Assembly (NCBI GenBank): GCA_963808165.1
Contig: CAWEET010000020.1
Span: 1 to 64,000 of the forward strand
Length of the DNA stretch: 64,000 nt
From: Thiosocius sp963808165
GTDB lineage: Bacteria; Pseudomonadota; Gammaproteobacteria; Chromatiales; Chromatiaceae
Direction: 5' to 3'
The stretch's first letter is position 1. Each line of letters starts with the position of its first letter. The position numbers and the translations under genes are program-made. Positions 1 through 10,195 of this stretch are shown piece by piece. A model generated the notes under the pieces. That model was not told where the DNA came from, ran no database searches, and saw only the letters and a program-made list of their open reading frames with translations.

Positions 1-241
1 GGGTTCGACCTAGCGGGCGGATCGCTGTCCTCGCTGAATGTCTCTTGCTGATTGTGCTGTGCTGCAATCCCCCCGGCGCTGCTACATGTATGCTCCCCTT
101 GTTTGCCCCTTTTCTCGAGAGAAGCCGCACCCGGCGTCGGGCAGTGAAGTCCTACTGGAGCAGACGGCATCGACGGGCCAGGAACCCCGTTGCAGGATGG
201 CATCATTGGACGAGTAGCAGTCATTTGATCAATAGGGCGAT

Positions 242-1754
242 GTGGGTCGCCGCCGCGCTGGCCGCGACGCTCTGAGCGCGTTCGGCTCGACGGCGGTCAA
301 GAGCGAAATGATCACCCAGCAGCCGGCGATGAAGATGACGACGGCGATTCCGACGGCCGTCATGACGCGCGACAGCGTCGAGACCTCCATCGGTACGCTG
401 AAGTTCTTCGATGGCATGCCAACGACAGATACTGTGGACGCGGTCTACGATTGGATGGACCGCGCCCGCGCCGCGCAGGTCTATGTGGATACCATCCCCG
501 TCGTGTCGACGGGAGCGCTCAGGGCCGGCGGCGAGGCGGTTGGATCCAAAGCCCCTCATCAGTTTCTGATGGCCAAGGATCTGCTGACAGTCAAGCCGCT
601 GGTGCTTACCGCCAACACCTCGACGCTTTACACTTGGAGCTTCCTGGATCTGGAACGCGATGGCCCGACCATTGCCGACCTGCCGCAGGGCATGCTCGGC
701 GTCCTGAACGACGCCTATTTCCGCTATATCGCGGACCTCGACGTCGCGGCCATGACAAGGGCAGGGCGAAAGCACCTGGTGCTGCCGCCGGGCCATGATG
801 GCGAAGTGCCGGATGGATACTTCATCGCCCGATCCCCGACCAACAGCGTCTGGCTCTTCATGCGCGGTTATCTGAAGGGCGGGCTCGAGGCCGCCGTCAA
901 GAACGTGAAGGGCTCGCTCAATGCCTATCCGCTGGCCAAGGCCGACGCGCCCCCGGCCGCCGAGTCATCAACTGCTCGACAATGGTCGAATACCAGACCA
1001 TACCGCCGAACGACAGCAGCTTCTACGCCATGCTGAACGACATCGTGCAGCGCGAGCCGATCGGCTTCATCGACCCAGAGACCCGCGGGCACATGGCGGA
1101 GATCGGTATCGTCAAGGGTAAGGACTTCGCACCCGACGAGCGGATGCAGGCGATTCTCGCCGCGCCATCGGCAACGCCTATCCCCGCGCCAATACCATCT
1201 ATCCTTGCGACCCGGGCAACCGCATCTATGGCCCGGACAGCGAGTGGGTGATGGGCTTTGCGGACAAGGACACGACCTTCCTCAGCAATGGCGCGCGGCG
1301 TGCGGATGCGCGCCTATGGATGCACTACAATGCCGTTGTGGTGACGCTGGCCATGGCCGTGACCAAACCCGGCGTCGGCTCCGACGACGGTATCGCCGGC
1401 ATGGCCAAGGGAGCCCAAGTGCTCGACGGCTCCAAGACTTGCCGGCTGACGATCCCGAAGGACCCGCCGGCCAAGGACTTCTGGGCCGTCACGCTCTACG
1501 ACACCCAGACGCGCTCGATCATCCAGACGGACCAGAAGTTCCCTACGCTGGGCGGCCAGACCGACGGCGTGAAGCAGAACGACGACGGCTCCTACGATAT
1601 CTGGTTCGCGCCAGAGGCGCCCGAGGGCAAAGAGGACAACTGGCTCCAGATCATCCCGGGCAAGAGCTGGTTCATCATCCCGCGCATGTACGGCCCCGAA
1701 CAGGCCTGAATCGACAAGACCTGGCGGCCGGGCGAGATTGAGTTGGTTGAGTAA
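242..1754 (+). pseudogene. DUF1254/DUF1214 protein, degraded copy 1
   Basis: Recognisable as a DUF1254 (N-terminal) plus DUF1214 (C-terminal) protein because it aligns along its whole length with the gene just downstream (1833-3366). Shared stretches include the segment ending LPPGHDGEVPDGYF, the DERM segment and the final IDKTW. The reading frame is broken three times. It moves from the frame of position 242 to that of 982 near 970-985, then to that of 1248 near 1170-1250, and it meets an in-frame TGA at 1707-1709. The frame then continues as IDKTWRPGEIELVE to a TAA at 1752-1754. The true start is unclear and no convincing ribosome site was found. The family function is poorly defined; members are often exported. 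I regard it as a pseudogene unless the sequence is of poor quality. Confidence 0.8.
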
Positions 1755-1832
1755 GCGCTGTTCAAGAGACCGCTGGAGCGCATGGTGTCATGCCATCGCT
1801 CGAGTCGATACCGAAGATACGAGGAGTCGAAT

Positions 1833-3366
1833 ATGAAAACCAAAATAATTGTTAATCCCACGCTGGCCGGATTGCTGGCTGTCTGCATGGTGGCCCCGGT
1901 GCAGGCCGACGATCCGGCAGAATCGAGAAATCTTTTCGAGACCGCCGGGAAAAAAGCAGACTGCGGCGGATTTCAAACCTGCACCCGATGAAATCAAAAC
2001 TAACTTCGGAACGCTAAAGTTCGAGGGTGGTGCTTTCCCCGCACAGGATTCGATACAGACGATCTACGACGAGATGGATCTGCAACGCGCCACCCAGGCG
2101 TATATGGACTTCTTTCCGGCCCTATCGCTGTACGCCATCGTTAAATCTCAGATTCGGGATTTCGGGCTGAAGAGTTCTTCGATCGCCGGGGTAGAGGCAG
2201 ACTTCATGTTCCCGAGCGAGAACTACCTGACCGGGAACGATATTACGGTGTACGCCTTCGCCTCCATCGATCTCAAGATCGACGGCCCGACCGTGGTCGA
2301 GATCCCTCCGGGCATGTACGGTACCGCGAACGACGCCTACTTCAAGTACATCACGGACATGGGTACCACCGGGCCCGACAAGGGCAAGGGTGGCAAGTAC
2401 CTGTTTCTGCCCCCCGGATACAAGGGCAAAGTGCCCGATGGGTACTTCGCAATGCATTCGGCAGGCTACCGGATCTGGGCCATGATGCGCGGGTTCGACG
2501 TCGGCAACGGTGATAAGGCAGTCAAGTGGTTCGAGGAGCGCCTCAAGATCTACCCATTGGCGACAGGACCCAGAAAAACCAACTTCGTCAATGCTTCTCG
2601 CATGGGGGCGAACACCCTGGTGCCGGAAGACGGTTCGGCGTTCGAGATGCTCAACGAGATCATCCAATACGAGCCCACCGAGTTGTTCAGCGCGGAACTG
2701 CTAGGGCGCCTCGCGACACTCGGCATCGAGAAAGGCAAACCGTTCGAGCCGGATGAACGGATGCACAAGATCTTCGACCAGGCCGCAAAACAGGGTGTCG
2801 CCATGTCCCGCGCCATTCTCTACGCATCCAGGGAACCGGATATCCGGTACTGGTCCGACCGGCATTGGGAAAAGATGTTCGTGCGCAATACCGAGTTCAT
2901 GAACAACGGTCACGCCGATATTGATGCCCGTACCCTCTGGCACTATCAAGCCATTGTGGTATCGCCAAATCTCCTCTCGACAACGCCGGGAGTAGGTACC
3001 GCTTACCTGACCGCGTTCCGCGATAAAGATGGCGCATACCTGTTGGGTGCCAAGAACTATCGGCTGCGGGTACCGGCCAATCCGCCGGTTAAGCGTTTCT
3101 GGGCGGTGACGGCCTATGACCCTTTGAGCCGCAGCCTGCTCGACTCGGGTGGCAACCGAACTGTCGGCAGCATGCGTGACCCGGAAGCAAACGAGGATGG
3201 TTCTGTGGACGTCTATTTCGGTCCGAAAGCCCCGCCAGGAAAAGAAAAGAACTGGATCAAGACCGATCCGGCGAAAGGTTTCTTCGTGGTGTTCCGGTTC
3301 TACGGTCCGCTGGAAGGCTACATCGATAAAACCTGGAAACTAAACGACTTCGAAACGCTGGAGTAG
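1833..3366 (+). pseudogene. DUF1254/DUF1214 exported protein, copy 2, one frameshift
   Basis: The ATG at 1833 follows GAGGAG at 1821-1826 and opens a signal peptide (MKTKIIVNPTLAGLLAVCMV, cleavage probably after VQA). The frame is lost at a run of six A at 1950-1955. With five A the protein would run on through KKQTAADFKPAPDEIKTNFG to the TAG at 3364-3366, about 510 residues. The DUF1254 domain occupies roughly the first half and DUF1214 the second, ending in YIDKTWKLNDFETLE. Only this one lesion is seen, so the gene may be intact in the organism (homopolymer error), phase-variable, or a recent pseudogene. It is a tandem paralogue of the broken gene upstream. Function unknown. Confidence 0.8.
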
Positions 3367-3516
3367 TCGGTACCCACGAGTTGTCATTCGCCACTAATGA
3401 CATAAAACGCCAACCATCTCGCAGCGATCCCGGTTGAGGGTCGGAACCATGATAACTTCCGCCATTTTGCTCTTTCGAACAAGTCAAAAAACCAACATCT
3501 GCAGCGGATAACTGAA

Positions 3517-4158
3517 ATGCACTGGGATACCTTCCCGTACTTCATCCAGATCGCGGGCACGGCCGCCTTTGCCGTGACAGCGGTGCTCGTCGTTGCGCCG
3601 AGGGGGATCGATCTGTTCGGTGCTTGCGTGATGGGCATCGTCACGGCCGTCGGCGGCGGCACCGTCCGGGATCTGATCCTGGACGTACCGGTGTTCTGGT
3701 CGGCGGACCTGTCGTACATCTGGATCGCATTCACGGCCAGCGTGGCGGCCTTCTGGGGGCAGTCCCTATTCGCTCGAAGACACATCAATGGTCTGATGCT
3801 GTACTTCGATGCCCTCGGCGTGGCGCTGTTCGCAACGCAGGCGACCTGGAAGGTCTGGCAACTGGACTTCGGGTTGCCGGTCGCTCCCGTCCTGCTCGGC
3901 ATCATCACCGCCATCGGCGGCGGACTGATCCGCGATGTGCTCGCCGGCCGGCCAACCCTGCTGATGTCCAGGGACATCTATGCCGTCCCGGTGCTGTTCG
4001 GCACGCTGCTTTTCGTCGTGGTGCTGGAGCTTTTCCCACAGCACGGGGGCATCGGCGCACTGGCCTGTTTCGGTCTGATCTTCGCCATGCGCGCCGCCGC
4101 GATCCATTGGTCGCTGTCGGTGCCGGCCTGGCTGACCATCAAGCCCTCGTCTCATTGA
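3517..4158 (+). CDS. TRIC-family (UPF0126) membrane channel, YicG-like
   Basis: A 213-residue integral membrane protein built of two homologous halves of about three transmembrane segments each. Each half carries the hallmark GGG..RD motif: GGGTVRD at 46-52 and GGGLIRD at 134-140. This is the prokaryotic trimeric intracellular cation channel family, which forms K+-permeable homotrimers in the inner membrane. The length matches the family. It lies alone between the DUF1254 genes and the amidohydrolase remnant, and nothing nearby indicates a specific role. The start ATG at 3517 is preceded only by a weak purine stretch. Confidence 0.85.
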   Translation: MHWDTFPYFIQIAGTAAFAVTAVLVVAPRGIDLFGACVMGIVTAVGGGTVRDLILDVPVFWSADLSYIWIAFTASVAAFWGQSLFARRHINGLMLYFDALGVALFATQATWKVWQLDFGLPVAPVLLGIITAIGGGLIRDVLAGRPTLLMSRDIYAVPVLFGTLLFVVVLELFPQHGGIGALACFGLIFAMRAAAIHWSLSVPAWLTIKPSSH

Positions 4159-4204
4159 ATCCGAGAGCTGGGACGATAACCTTCCCTAAGGAGATACCAA
4201 ATGA

Positions 4205-4598
4205 GTGAACCCACAGGAACTAGCCCTGGTCATTACCGGTGGCCGCGTCATCGATCCGGAGAGCGGACTGGATGCCATGCGCAACCTCACCATCGACAAT
4301 GGCAAGATCGTTGCGGTCACTGATCAACCCATTGGTGGCAAGGAGGTGATAGATGCCGCCGGCCTGGTGATTGCTCCGGGCTTCATCGACATGCACCACC
4401 ACAACGCCGGTGTTCCCTTCGGTGAGAAGCTGGCATTGCGCGATGGCGTAACCACGCCGTTGGAGTTGGAGGCGGGCACCTCGCCCGTCGCTGATCCACA
4501 GCGAGCATTCGTTCGAGGATGTGGCGGTCGTCGAGGACCACGAAAACAATCAGAAGCTCCTCATGGAAGACGGCCGAATCTACAGGAATACGATCTGA
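4205..4598 (+). pseudogene. Amidohydrolase remnant (N- and C-termini joined)
   Basis: A good ribosome site (AAGGAG, 4188-4193) precedes ATG at 4201 and an in-frame GTG at 4205. From 4205 the protein reads as the start of a metal-dependent amidohydrolase: a beta-strand lead-in, GLVIAPGFIDMHHHNAG with the HxH metal motif, then LRDGVTT. After about 95 residues the family sequence stops. In another frame the DNA encodes what looks like the C-terminus of an amidohydrolase (EDVAVVEDHENNQKLLMEDG, then RIYRNTI), ending at TGA 4596-4598. The catalytic barrel is missing. I read this as one or two amidohydrolase genes collapsed by internal deletion. A long artificial reading frame continues past it but has no family character. 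Confidence 0.7.
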
Positions 4599-4691
4599 TA
4601 GGGCAGGGGGCGCGGGTGTTTGTGCCTCCGCTGAACATGATCGCTTGTCATTTTCGCCAGCGATCGAACCAAGCAAACGACGGAGAAAATC

Positions 4692-5084
4692 ATGAAAAGA
4701 ATCGCAGCGATTATGGCCCTGGCAGCCATGCCCTTTGGCGTGCTCGCAGAGGTGACGGGTGTCTGGAAGACCGAGGCCAACGACGCCGGTGCCTATCTCG
4801 AGGTCACCGTGGCCCCGTGTGCATCGGATCAGTCGAAGTTCTGCGGTACGATTTCGAAGGCACTCACCAAGAACGGAGAAGATACCGGCTACGCGAACCG
4901 TGGCAAGTTGATGATCGAGAATATGGCGGCGGACGGCGGTGGTAAGTTCTCCGGTGGTACTATTTGGGACCCAGAACGCGACAAGACCTTCAAATCCGAT
5001 ATGACGCTCAAGGGCGACGAGCTTGACGTCGAGGGATGTGTGTCAATCTTGTGCGAGGGTCAGGCCTGGCAGCGGGTGAAGTAA
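4692..5084 (+). CDS. DUF2147 periplasmic protein
   Basis: A 130-residue protein with a clear signal peptide (cleavage expected after residue 19, GVLA/EVTG). The mature domain starts TGVWKTE and includes the KFCGTISKAL segment and a terminal CEGQAWQRVK, characteristic of DUF2147 (PF09917). The cysteines in APCASDQSKFC and GCVSILC could form disulphides in the periplasm. GGAG at 4682-4685 sits just upstream of the ATG. The biochemical role of the family is not established. It is a complete gene, unlike its neighbour upstream. Confidence 0.85.
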   Translation: MKRIAAIMALAAMPFGVLAEVTGVWKTEANDAGAYLEVTVAPCASDQSKFCGTISKALTKNGEDTGYANRGKLMIENMAADGGGKFSGGTIWDPERDKTFKSDMTLKGDELDVEGCVSILCEGQAWQRVK

Positions 5085-5325
5085 TCGCATGCGTTGATTC
5101 GGAAAGTACGTCCAAAAAAAGCACCCGCCCGACCGTGCCCGCACCGAATTGGTCGCTGGGACGGCCGTTCAGGGGGAGGTGGGGTGAAGATCATTATGTG
5201 CCGATCGGATTGGCGGACAGCAATGGCGATCCCAGGAAGGCTGGCGAACAAGTGATGATGAAGTTTACCTTTCAGTTCGTTGGCTGTTGGCTCGTGACTC
5301 CCATGCTGCTTGCCGGCTCGTTTTG

Positions 5326-5841
5326 ATGTTGGTTCTCGACGATGCCTTGATGGCGCTGATGATGCGTTTCGTCGTCGACACGAAAGACGATGGCCAAGGC
5401 GGGCAGGAGTTTCTGCAGCGCCAACTGAAGGTCCTGCGCAAGTATCTGGCACAATTTCCAGAAGAGGAACGCAGTGTCAGGGCGATCGAGTGGATCGGGG
5501 AGCACGCGGCTCGATACCGGCGGGACTGGGAACGTAATAGCCTTGCCGATCGCACGGTCTATCTACGATGTTCAGACTGTCCGCTGGCCAGTATCGACGC
5601 TGCCGAGCAATGCGAGATACATGAACAGTGGCTCTATCTGCTGCATCGCTATCTGGCGGGCGAGGCCATGACGCGCGACTATGTCGAAGACTGCCTTGAG
5701 GTGCTCAGGGACTACAAGGCCAAACACGCTCAACGTCTCGATGTCTTTCCCAGAGTCGTCGAAGCGGATACGCGGAAGGCCAACAAGCGGAGGCGAAAAG
5801 GCAAGAAAAAAAAGAAAAAGAAGCACAGGGTGAAGGACTGA
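5326..5841 (+). CDS. Hypothetical protein with CxxC and Lys/Arg tail
   Basis: A 171-residue soluble, mostly helical protein from ATG 5326; an in-frame TTG at 5287 would add 13 residues. The middle contains VYLRCSDCPLASIDAAEQC, a CxxC with a further Cys that could bind metal. It is followed by a helical stretch (HEQWLYLLHRYLAGEAMTRD). The last 25 residues are extremely basic (KRRRKGKKKKKKKH), typical of nucleic-acid or membrane-surface contact. I do not recognise a named family. Composition and length argue for a real gene. No operon partner is evident. Confidence 0.6.
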   Translation: MLVLDDALMALMMRFVVDTKDDGQGGQEFLQRQLKVLRKYLAQFPEEERSVRAIEWIGEHAARYRRDWERNSLADRTVYLRCSDCPLASIDAAEQCEIHEQWLYLLHRYLAGEAMTRDYVEDCLEVLRDYKAKHAQRLDVFPRVVEADTRKANKRRRKGKKKKKKKHRVKD

Positions 5842-6233
5842 ACAAGACGACCCCTCCGCATTCTGGCGCATGGCAGGCACGACAGTCGATGATTACGCGG
5901 TCGCCGTCCGACTTGTTGAATGACGCGCGAATGACAGGTTCCTAAACTGCCGGCGAATGGTCGATTTCATCCGTCACCACTGCGGATCGATGGCAACCGG
6001 CATACAGATACCGCAGGCGAAACCGCGCAGGTGCTGGTGGGCCCATCGGCGTCGAGCATGCAATGTAGTATCGGCTGCAACGAGGCACCGCCCCAGCGTT
6101 GTGGATAGTACCCAGAGAGGAAACGGGTATCGCCTGACGCCACCGCTTCCCGTTGCACTGCTGCCTATTCTGGTTCAACGGCCGCGCAGGCATGACAGGG
6201 CATCTATCAAGCAACATCAGGAAGAGAAGACCG
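5842..6233. other. Intergenic region upstream of the aldo/keto reductase
   Basis: About 390 bases between the Lys-tailed protein and the reductase. Short reading frames exist on both strands but none looks like a protein family. No tRNA, clear terminator or repeat was seen. It may hold the promoter of the reductase, but I cannot point to convincing -35/-10 boxes. Confidence 0.4.
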
Positions 6234-7211
6234 ATGGACTACAAATGGCTCGGCAACACCGGTTTGCAGGTGTCCTCGCTTTGCTTCGGCACCATGTCGT
6301 TCGGCAACGAGGCCGACGCGGCGGAAGCGCAACGCATGTACCGAGCATGCAGGGCGCTCGGCATCAACTTTTTCGATTGTGCCGATGGCTACAACAACGG
6401 CCGTGCCGAGGAGATCCTGGGCAAGCTCGCGAGCAGCGAGCGCGACGAACTGGTCATCACTTCCAAGTGCTTCACGCCCATGGGCAGGGACGTGAATGCC
6501 CGCGGCGGCAACCGGCGCCATATCGCGCTGGCCGTGGACGCGAGTCTGAAACGCCTCGGCACCGACCGCCTGGACGTGCTGTTCATGCACCGCTGGGATC
6601 CGGTCACACCCCTGGAAGAGACCCTGCGGGCGCTGGAGAAACTGGTGAGTGACGGCAAGGTGCTGTACCTGGGCGCCAGCAACTACTCTGCCTGGCAGGT
6701 GGCCAAGGGGCTCGGCATCGCCGCGAAGCAAGGCTGGCCCCGCTTCGACGTCATCCAGCCCATGTACAGCCTGGTCAAGCGCCAGGTGGAATCCGAGATC
6801 CTGCCGCTGGCCAGGGAGGAAAACCTGGGGGTGATCACCTACAGTCCGGTGGGCGGCGGTCTGCTGAGCGGCAAGTACGCACCGGGCAGGCGTCCCGATA
6901 CCGGGCGCCTCATCGAGAATGCCCAGTACACCTCTCGCTACCGGGAACATTGGACGTTCGAAACCGCCGCCGCCATGACCGAACGCGCCAACGCGCTGGG
7001 TATCCACCCGGTCAGCCTGGCCGTGGCTTGGGTGGCCGCGCACCCTGATGTGACATGCCCGATCGTCGGCGCGCGCAACCTGGAGCAGCTCGGTCCGTCG
7101 TTGGACGCGCTGCAGGTGGAGATGACGCCTGCGCTTCGCGACGAAATCAGCGCCCTGTCGCGCACGCCGTCTCCGGCGACGGATCGGCTGGAGGAACAGC
7201 CCGGAGACTGA
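6234..7211 (+). CDS. Aldo/keto reductase
   Basis: A 325-residue NAD(P)H-dependent oxidoreductase of the aldo/keto reductase superfamily with a TIM-barrel fold. It starts MDYKWLGNTGLQVSSLCFGT, typical of the YajO/Tas-like branch. The catalytic tetrad is visible: Asp48 and Tyr53 in FFDCADGYNNG, Lys78 in VITSKCF, and His119 in VLFMHRW. The C-terminus has the usual CPIVGARNLEQL cofactor-binding segment. The ATG at 6234 follows the purine-rich AGGAAGAGAAGA. The same frame is open upstream to 6153, but that extension has no family similarity. The substrate cannot be assigned from sequence. Confidence 0.88.
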   Translation: MDYKWLGNTGLQVSSLCFGTMSFGNEADAAEAQRMYRACRALGINFFDCADGYNNGRAEEILGKLASSERDELVITSKCFTPMGRDVNARGGNRRHIALAVDASLKRLGTDRLDVLFMHRWDPVTPLEETLRALEKLVSDGKVLYLGASNYSAWQVAKGLGIAAKQGWPRFDVIQPMYSLVKRQVESEILPLAREENLGVITYSPVGGGLLSGKYAPGRRPDTGRLIENAQYTSRYREHWTFETAAAMTERANALGIHPVSLAVAWVAAHPDVTCPIVGARNLEQLGPSLDALQVEMTPALRDEISALSRTPSPATDRLEEQPGD

Positions 7212-7370
7212 GAGTGTGGCAGGGTTTCGTGCGTAGCGCAGGTCGCGGTCGGCTTGAGAGCGCGGGACAAGCGGCTTTAGCAACGACCGGAATCAGCTTA
7301 ATAAGCGCCATTGGCCCTCAGCCGATGGCCCGATGCGGGGTAGACCCAACACTCGTGTCGCCAGCGGCCA

Positions 7371-10181
7371 ATGGCCAGCCCACTAAACGGCCGGCAGCCA
7401 GATCAAACTCAATCGGAAAAAAGACGACTTTTCTGCCACATCCAGGCAAACGAGCTCTGTTCTTCATCCTCGGCACGCCGTGTCATATTGATGCGGACCG
7501 GTCAGACAGTCCATTGTTCCTCGTGTAGGATACGGGCCACTTTGGATCGCCCGCATTTGCTTGCCCGTCTGGAGGGTGATGTCCGGCGGCCCTTGACCCT
7601 GATCTCGGCCTCGGCGGGTTATGGGAAGAGCACCCTCGCGGCGCAGTGGCTGGAGGCCAGTTCGCTGCCGGGTGTATGGGTTTCCCTGGACAAGGCAGAT
7701 AGCAATCCCCGGACCTTTCTCAGCTACGTGGTGGCGGCCGTGCGACGCCTCGAACCGAAGGCCTGCGGCCGGATCCACGATCTGCTGGATGCTGCCCAAT
7801 TGCCCCCTGCGGACATCCTCGCGACGCTCCTTGCCAACGATCTGGAGGAGATCAGCGAGCCGTTCCTGCTGGTCCTCGACGATTTCCACCTGGTGACCGA
7901 TCCGGATGTCCAGGATGTGCTGGACCGGTTGCTGCAGCATCCGCCCCGCAGCCTCCACCTGGCCATCGTGACCCGTCGCGATCCCCCATTTCCCCTAGTC
8001 ACGATGAAGGCCCGGGGTCAGGCCGTGGAAATCCGCGAGTCCGATCTGCAATTCGATGCGGCAGAAACCGGACAGGTGCTTGAGCTTGTTGGGGGCATCC
8101 ACTTGGACGCGGACGGGCTTGCCCGAATTGTGGACGAGATCGAGGGGTGGATCACGGGACTGCGTCTATTCTGCCTGGCTGCGGACAGGGACGAGGATCC
8201 CAAGGCCCACCTGCTTGGGATGAGCGGCGGCGCGGTTCACATGCAGGACTATCTGGTGGAGCAGGTCCTGTCCCGCCAGGCCCCGGAGTTGCAGGAATGT
8301 CTGCTGAGAACCTCCATACTGGATCGTTTTTCTGCCCCGCTTTGCGAGGCCGTCTGCAATGATTCCCAGGGAACGGGGCCCGGAAAGGGGCTGCTGAGTG
8401 GCCAAAAATTCATGGCGACCGTCACCGAAGAGAAACTCTTCGGGATCCAGGTCCAGCCGGGTGGTGAATGAATTCGTTATCACCACCTGTTTCAGGAACT
8501 GCTGCGCAATCACCTGCGGAGGAATTCGAATCCGCAGGAGGTCGCCGAGCTGCATCGCCGCGCTGCGCAATGGTTCGGCGCACGGGGACTGATCGACGAA
8601 GGCCTGAAGCACGCGCTGGCCGCGGGGGATTCGAATTTTGCCGCGCGCATGATTGAGGGTGCGCGGATGAAGCTGATCAACGCGGATCAGTGGGCCCGCC
8701 TCGGCATGTGGCTTGATTCGTTGCCTCCCGGTGTTGAAAGTTCGCATCCCCACCTGCTGATGAGCAGGGCTTACTTGCTCCTGCATTCATTGCGTCGCGT
8801 CGCGGAGATCCCGATGCTCCTTGACAAGGTGGTCGCATTGGAAGGCGAATCGCCCGCTGACCCCATGCTGGCGGGCGAGTTGAACTTTTTTCGAGGGATT
8901 CCCGAGCTTCGGATGGGTGAATTGCAGGCCAGCAAACGGCACTTCAGCGCGGCCCTGCGCCTGCTTCCAGAAACGAACGAGGAAGGCGGTTCTCTGAGCC
9001 AGATGTATTCCCATGTCATTTCGTATTTGGAGGGCCACAGGGCGTTGGCGTTGGATGGCTTGCGAGCGGCCATCCGCCAAGACGGACCACGCAGCGTGCA
9101 CTACAAGGGGCGGCTGGTATTCGGGCTGATCTATGTACATGCCTTGGCAGGATACTGGCCGGAGTCTTTCCGGGCTGCAGAGCAGCTGGTGAGCTTCCCC
9201 CAGCCTGACGATCTTTCCTTTGCGGTGGCGTGGGGGTTGTACATGCAGGGGAATGCGTCCCTGCAGATGTTCGATCTGGAGGATGCCGAGCGCAGCTTTG
9301 CACAGGCCTTCGAACGCCGCTACGTCTTGAACCCACAGGCCGTCATCGACGGTCTCGTGGGGCACGCCTTGTGCCGGCAATTCCAGGGCAGGGAAACAGC
9401 GGCCGACGAGTGCATGCGCGCGGCGCGAGAGTTCGCCTATTGGACAGGAGACCCCGTCAAAATCGACTTTGTCGATTCGGGGCAGGCGCGGATCGCCCTG
9501 CTGCGGGGAAACGAGGATCGCGCCGTCCAGTGGTTGGCGGTCTACCATGGCAAGCCCAATCTGCCGGTAAAGATGTTCTTCCTCGAGTATCCTGAGATCA
9601 CTGCCTGCCGCGTGCTCGTCGCAAAAGGAACGCCGGAGTGTCTGGATCAGGCGGCCAACCGGCTCGAGTCCCTGGATACGGAATCAAGACGTTTCCACCA
9701 CGATTGCCAACTGGTGCCACTGCTCGTTATGAAGAGCGTGCTCTATTCCAAGATGAAGCGGGTTCGGGATGCCCTGAGTATCCTGACCGAGGCCGTCGGT
9801 CTGGCCTGGCCCGGTCGTTGGGTTCTGCCCTTCATCGAGGGTGCTGCGCCGGTGGCGGAACTGTTGAGGCAACTGCCGGACAACCCCGAATGGGGTGGCT
9901 TCGTTCCCCGGGTCCTGGCCCGCTTCGACCCGCAACCTGACCGGGGAGTCAGACAACTGGAAGACGGCGGCGAAGAATCGCTGATCATTGATCTCACGAA
10001 CCGTGAGACCGATGTGCTTTTACTGGTCTGCGAACGTCTCTACGACAAGGAAAACGCTGACCGTCTGTCCATCTCACCCGCCACCGTCAAGACCCACTTG
10101 AGCCACATCTACGGCAAGCTGGGAGTCGTTAATCGACGGGAAGCAGCACGCGAGGCCAAGCGACTCGGCTTGGTCCCGTGA
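7371..10181 (+). pseudogene. MalT-like LuxR-family regulator interrupted by TGA
   Basis: A large LuxR-type ATP-dependent regulator in one continuous frame except for a TGA at 8469-8471. Before the stop is a P-loop STAND ATPase: LTLISASAGYGKSTLAAQW (Walker A), then FLLVLDDFHLV (Walker B). After it come RYHHLFQELLRNHLRR, a helical TPR-like region, and a C-terminal LuxR HTH near 9995-10175 (DLTNRETDVLLLVC, then SPATVKTHLSHIYGKLG). Homologues typically read W-x-RYHHLF here, so the TGA replaces a Trp codon (TGG to TGA). The start is uncertain because the first 60 residues before RPHLLARLEG do not look like the family. The downstream half could be translated from ATG 8649, which would give a regulator without the ATPase. 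Confidence 0.8.
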
Positions 10182-10195
10182 TGGGGCCGGAATGG

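Noticed and set aside
8469..8471. TGA as a recoded Trp or selenocysteine codon
   Set aside because: TGA serves as an ordinary stop for many genes here, formate dehydrogenase uses Cys, and no SECIS-like structure was noted; a nonsense mutation is simpler.
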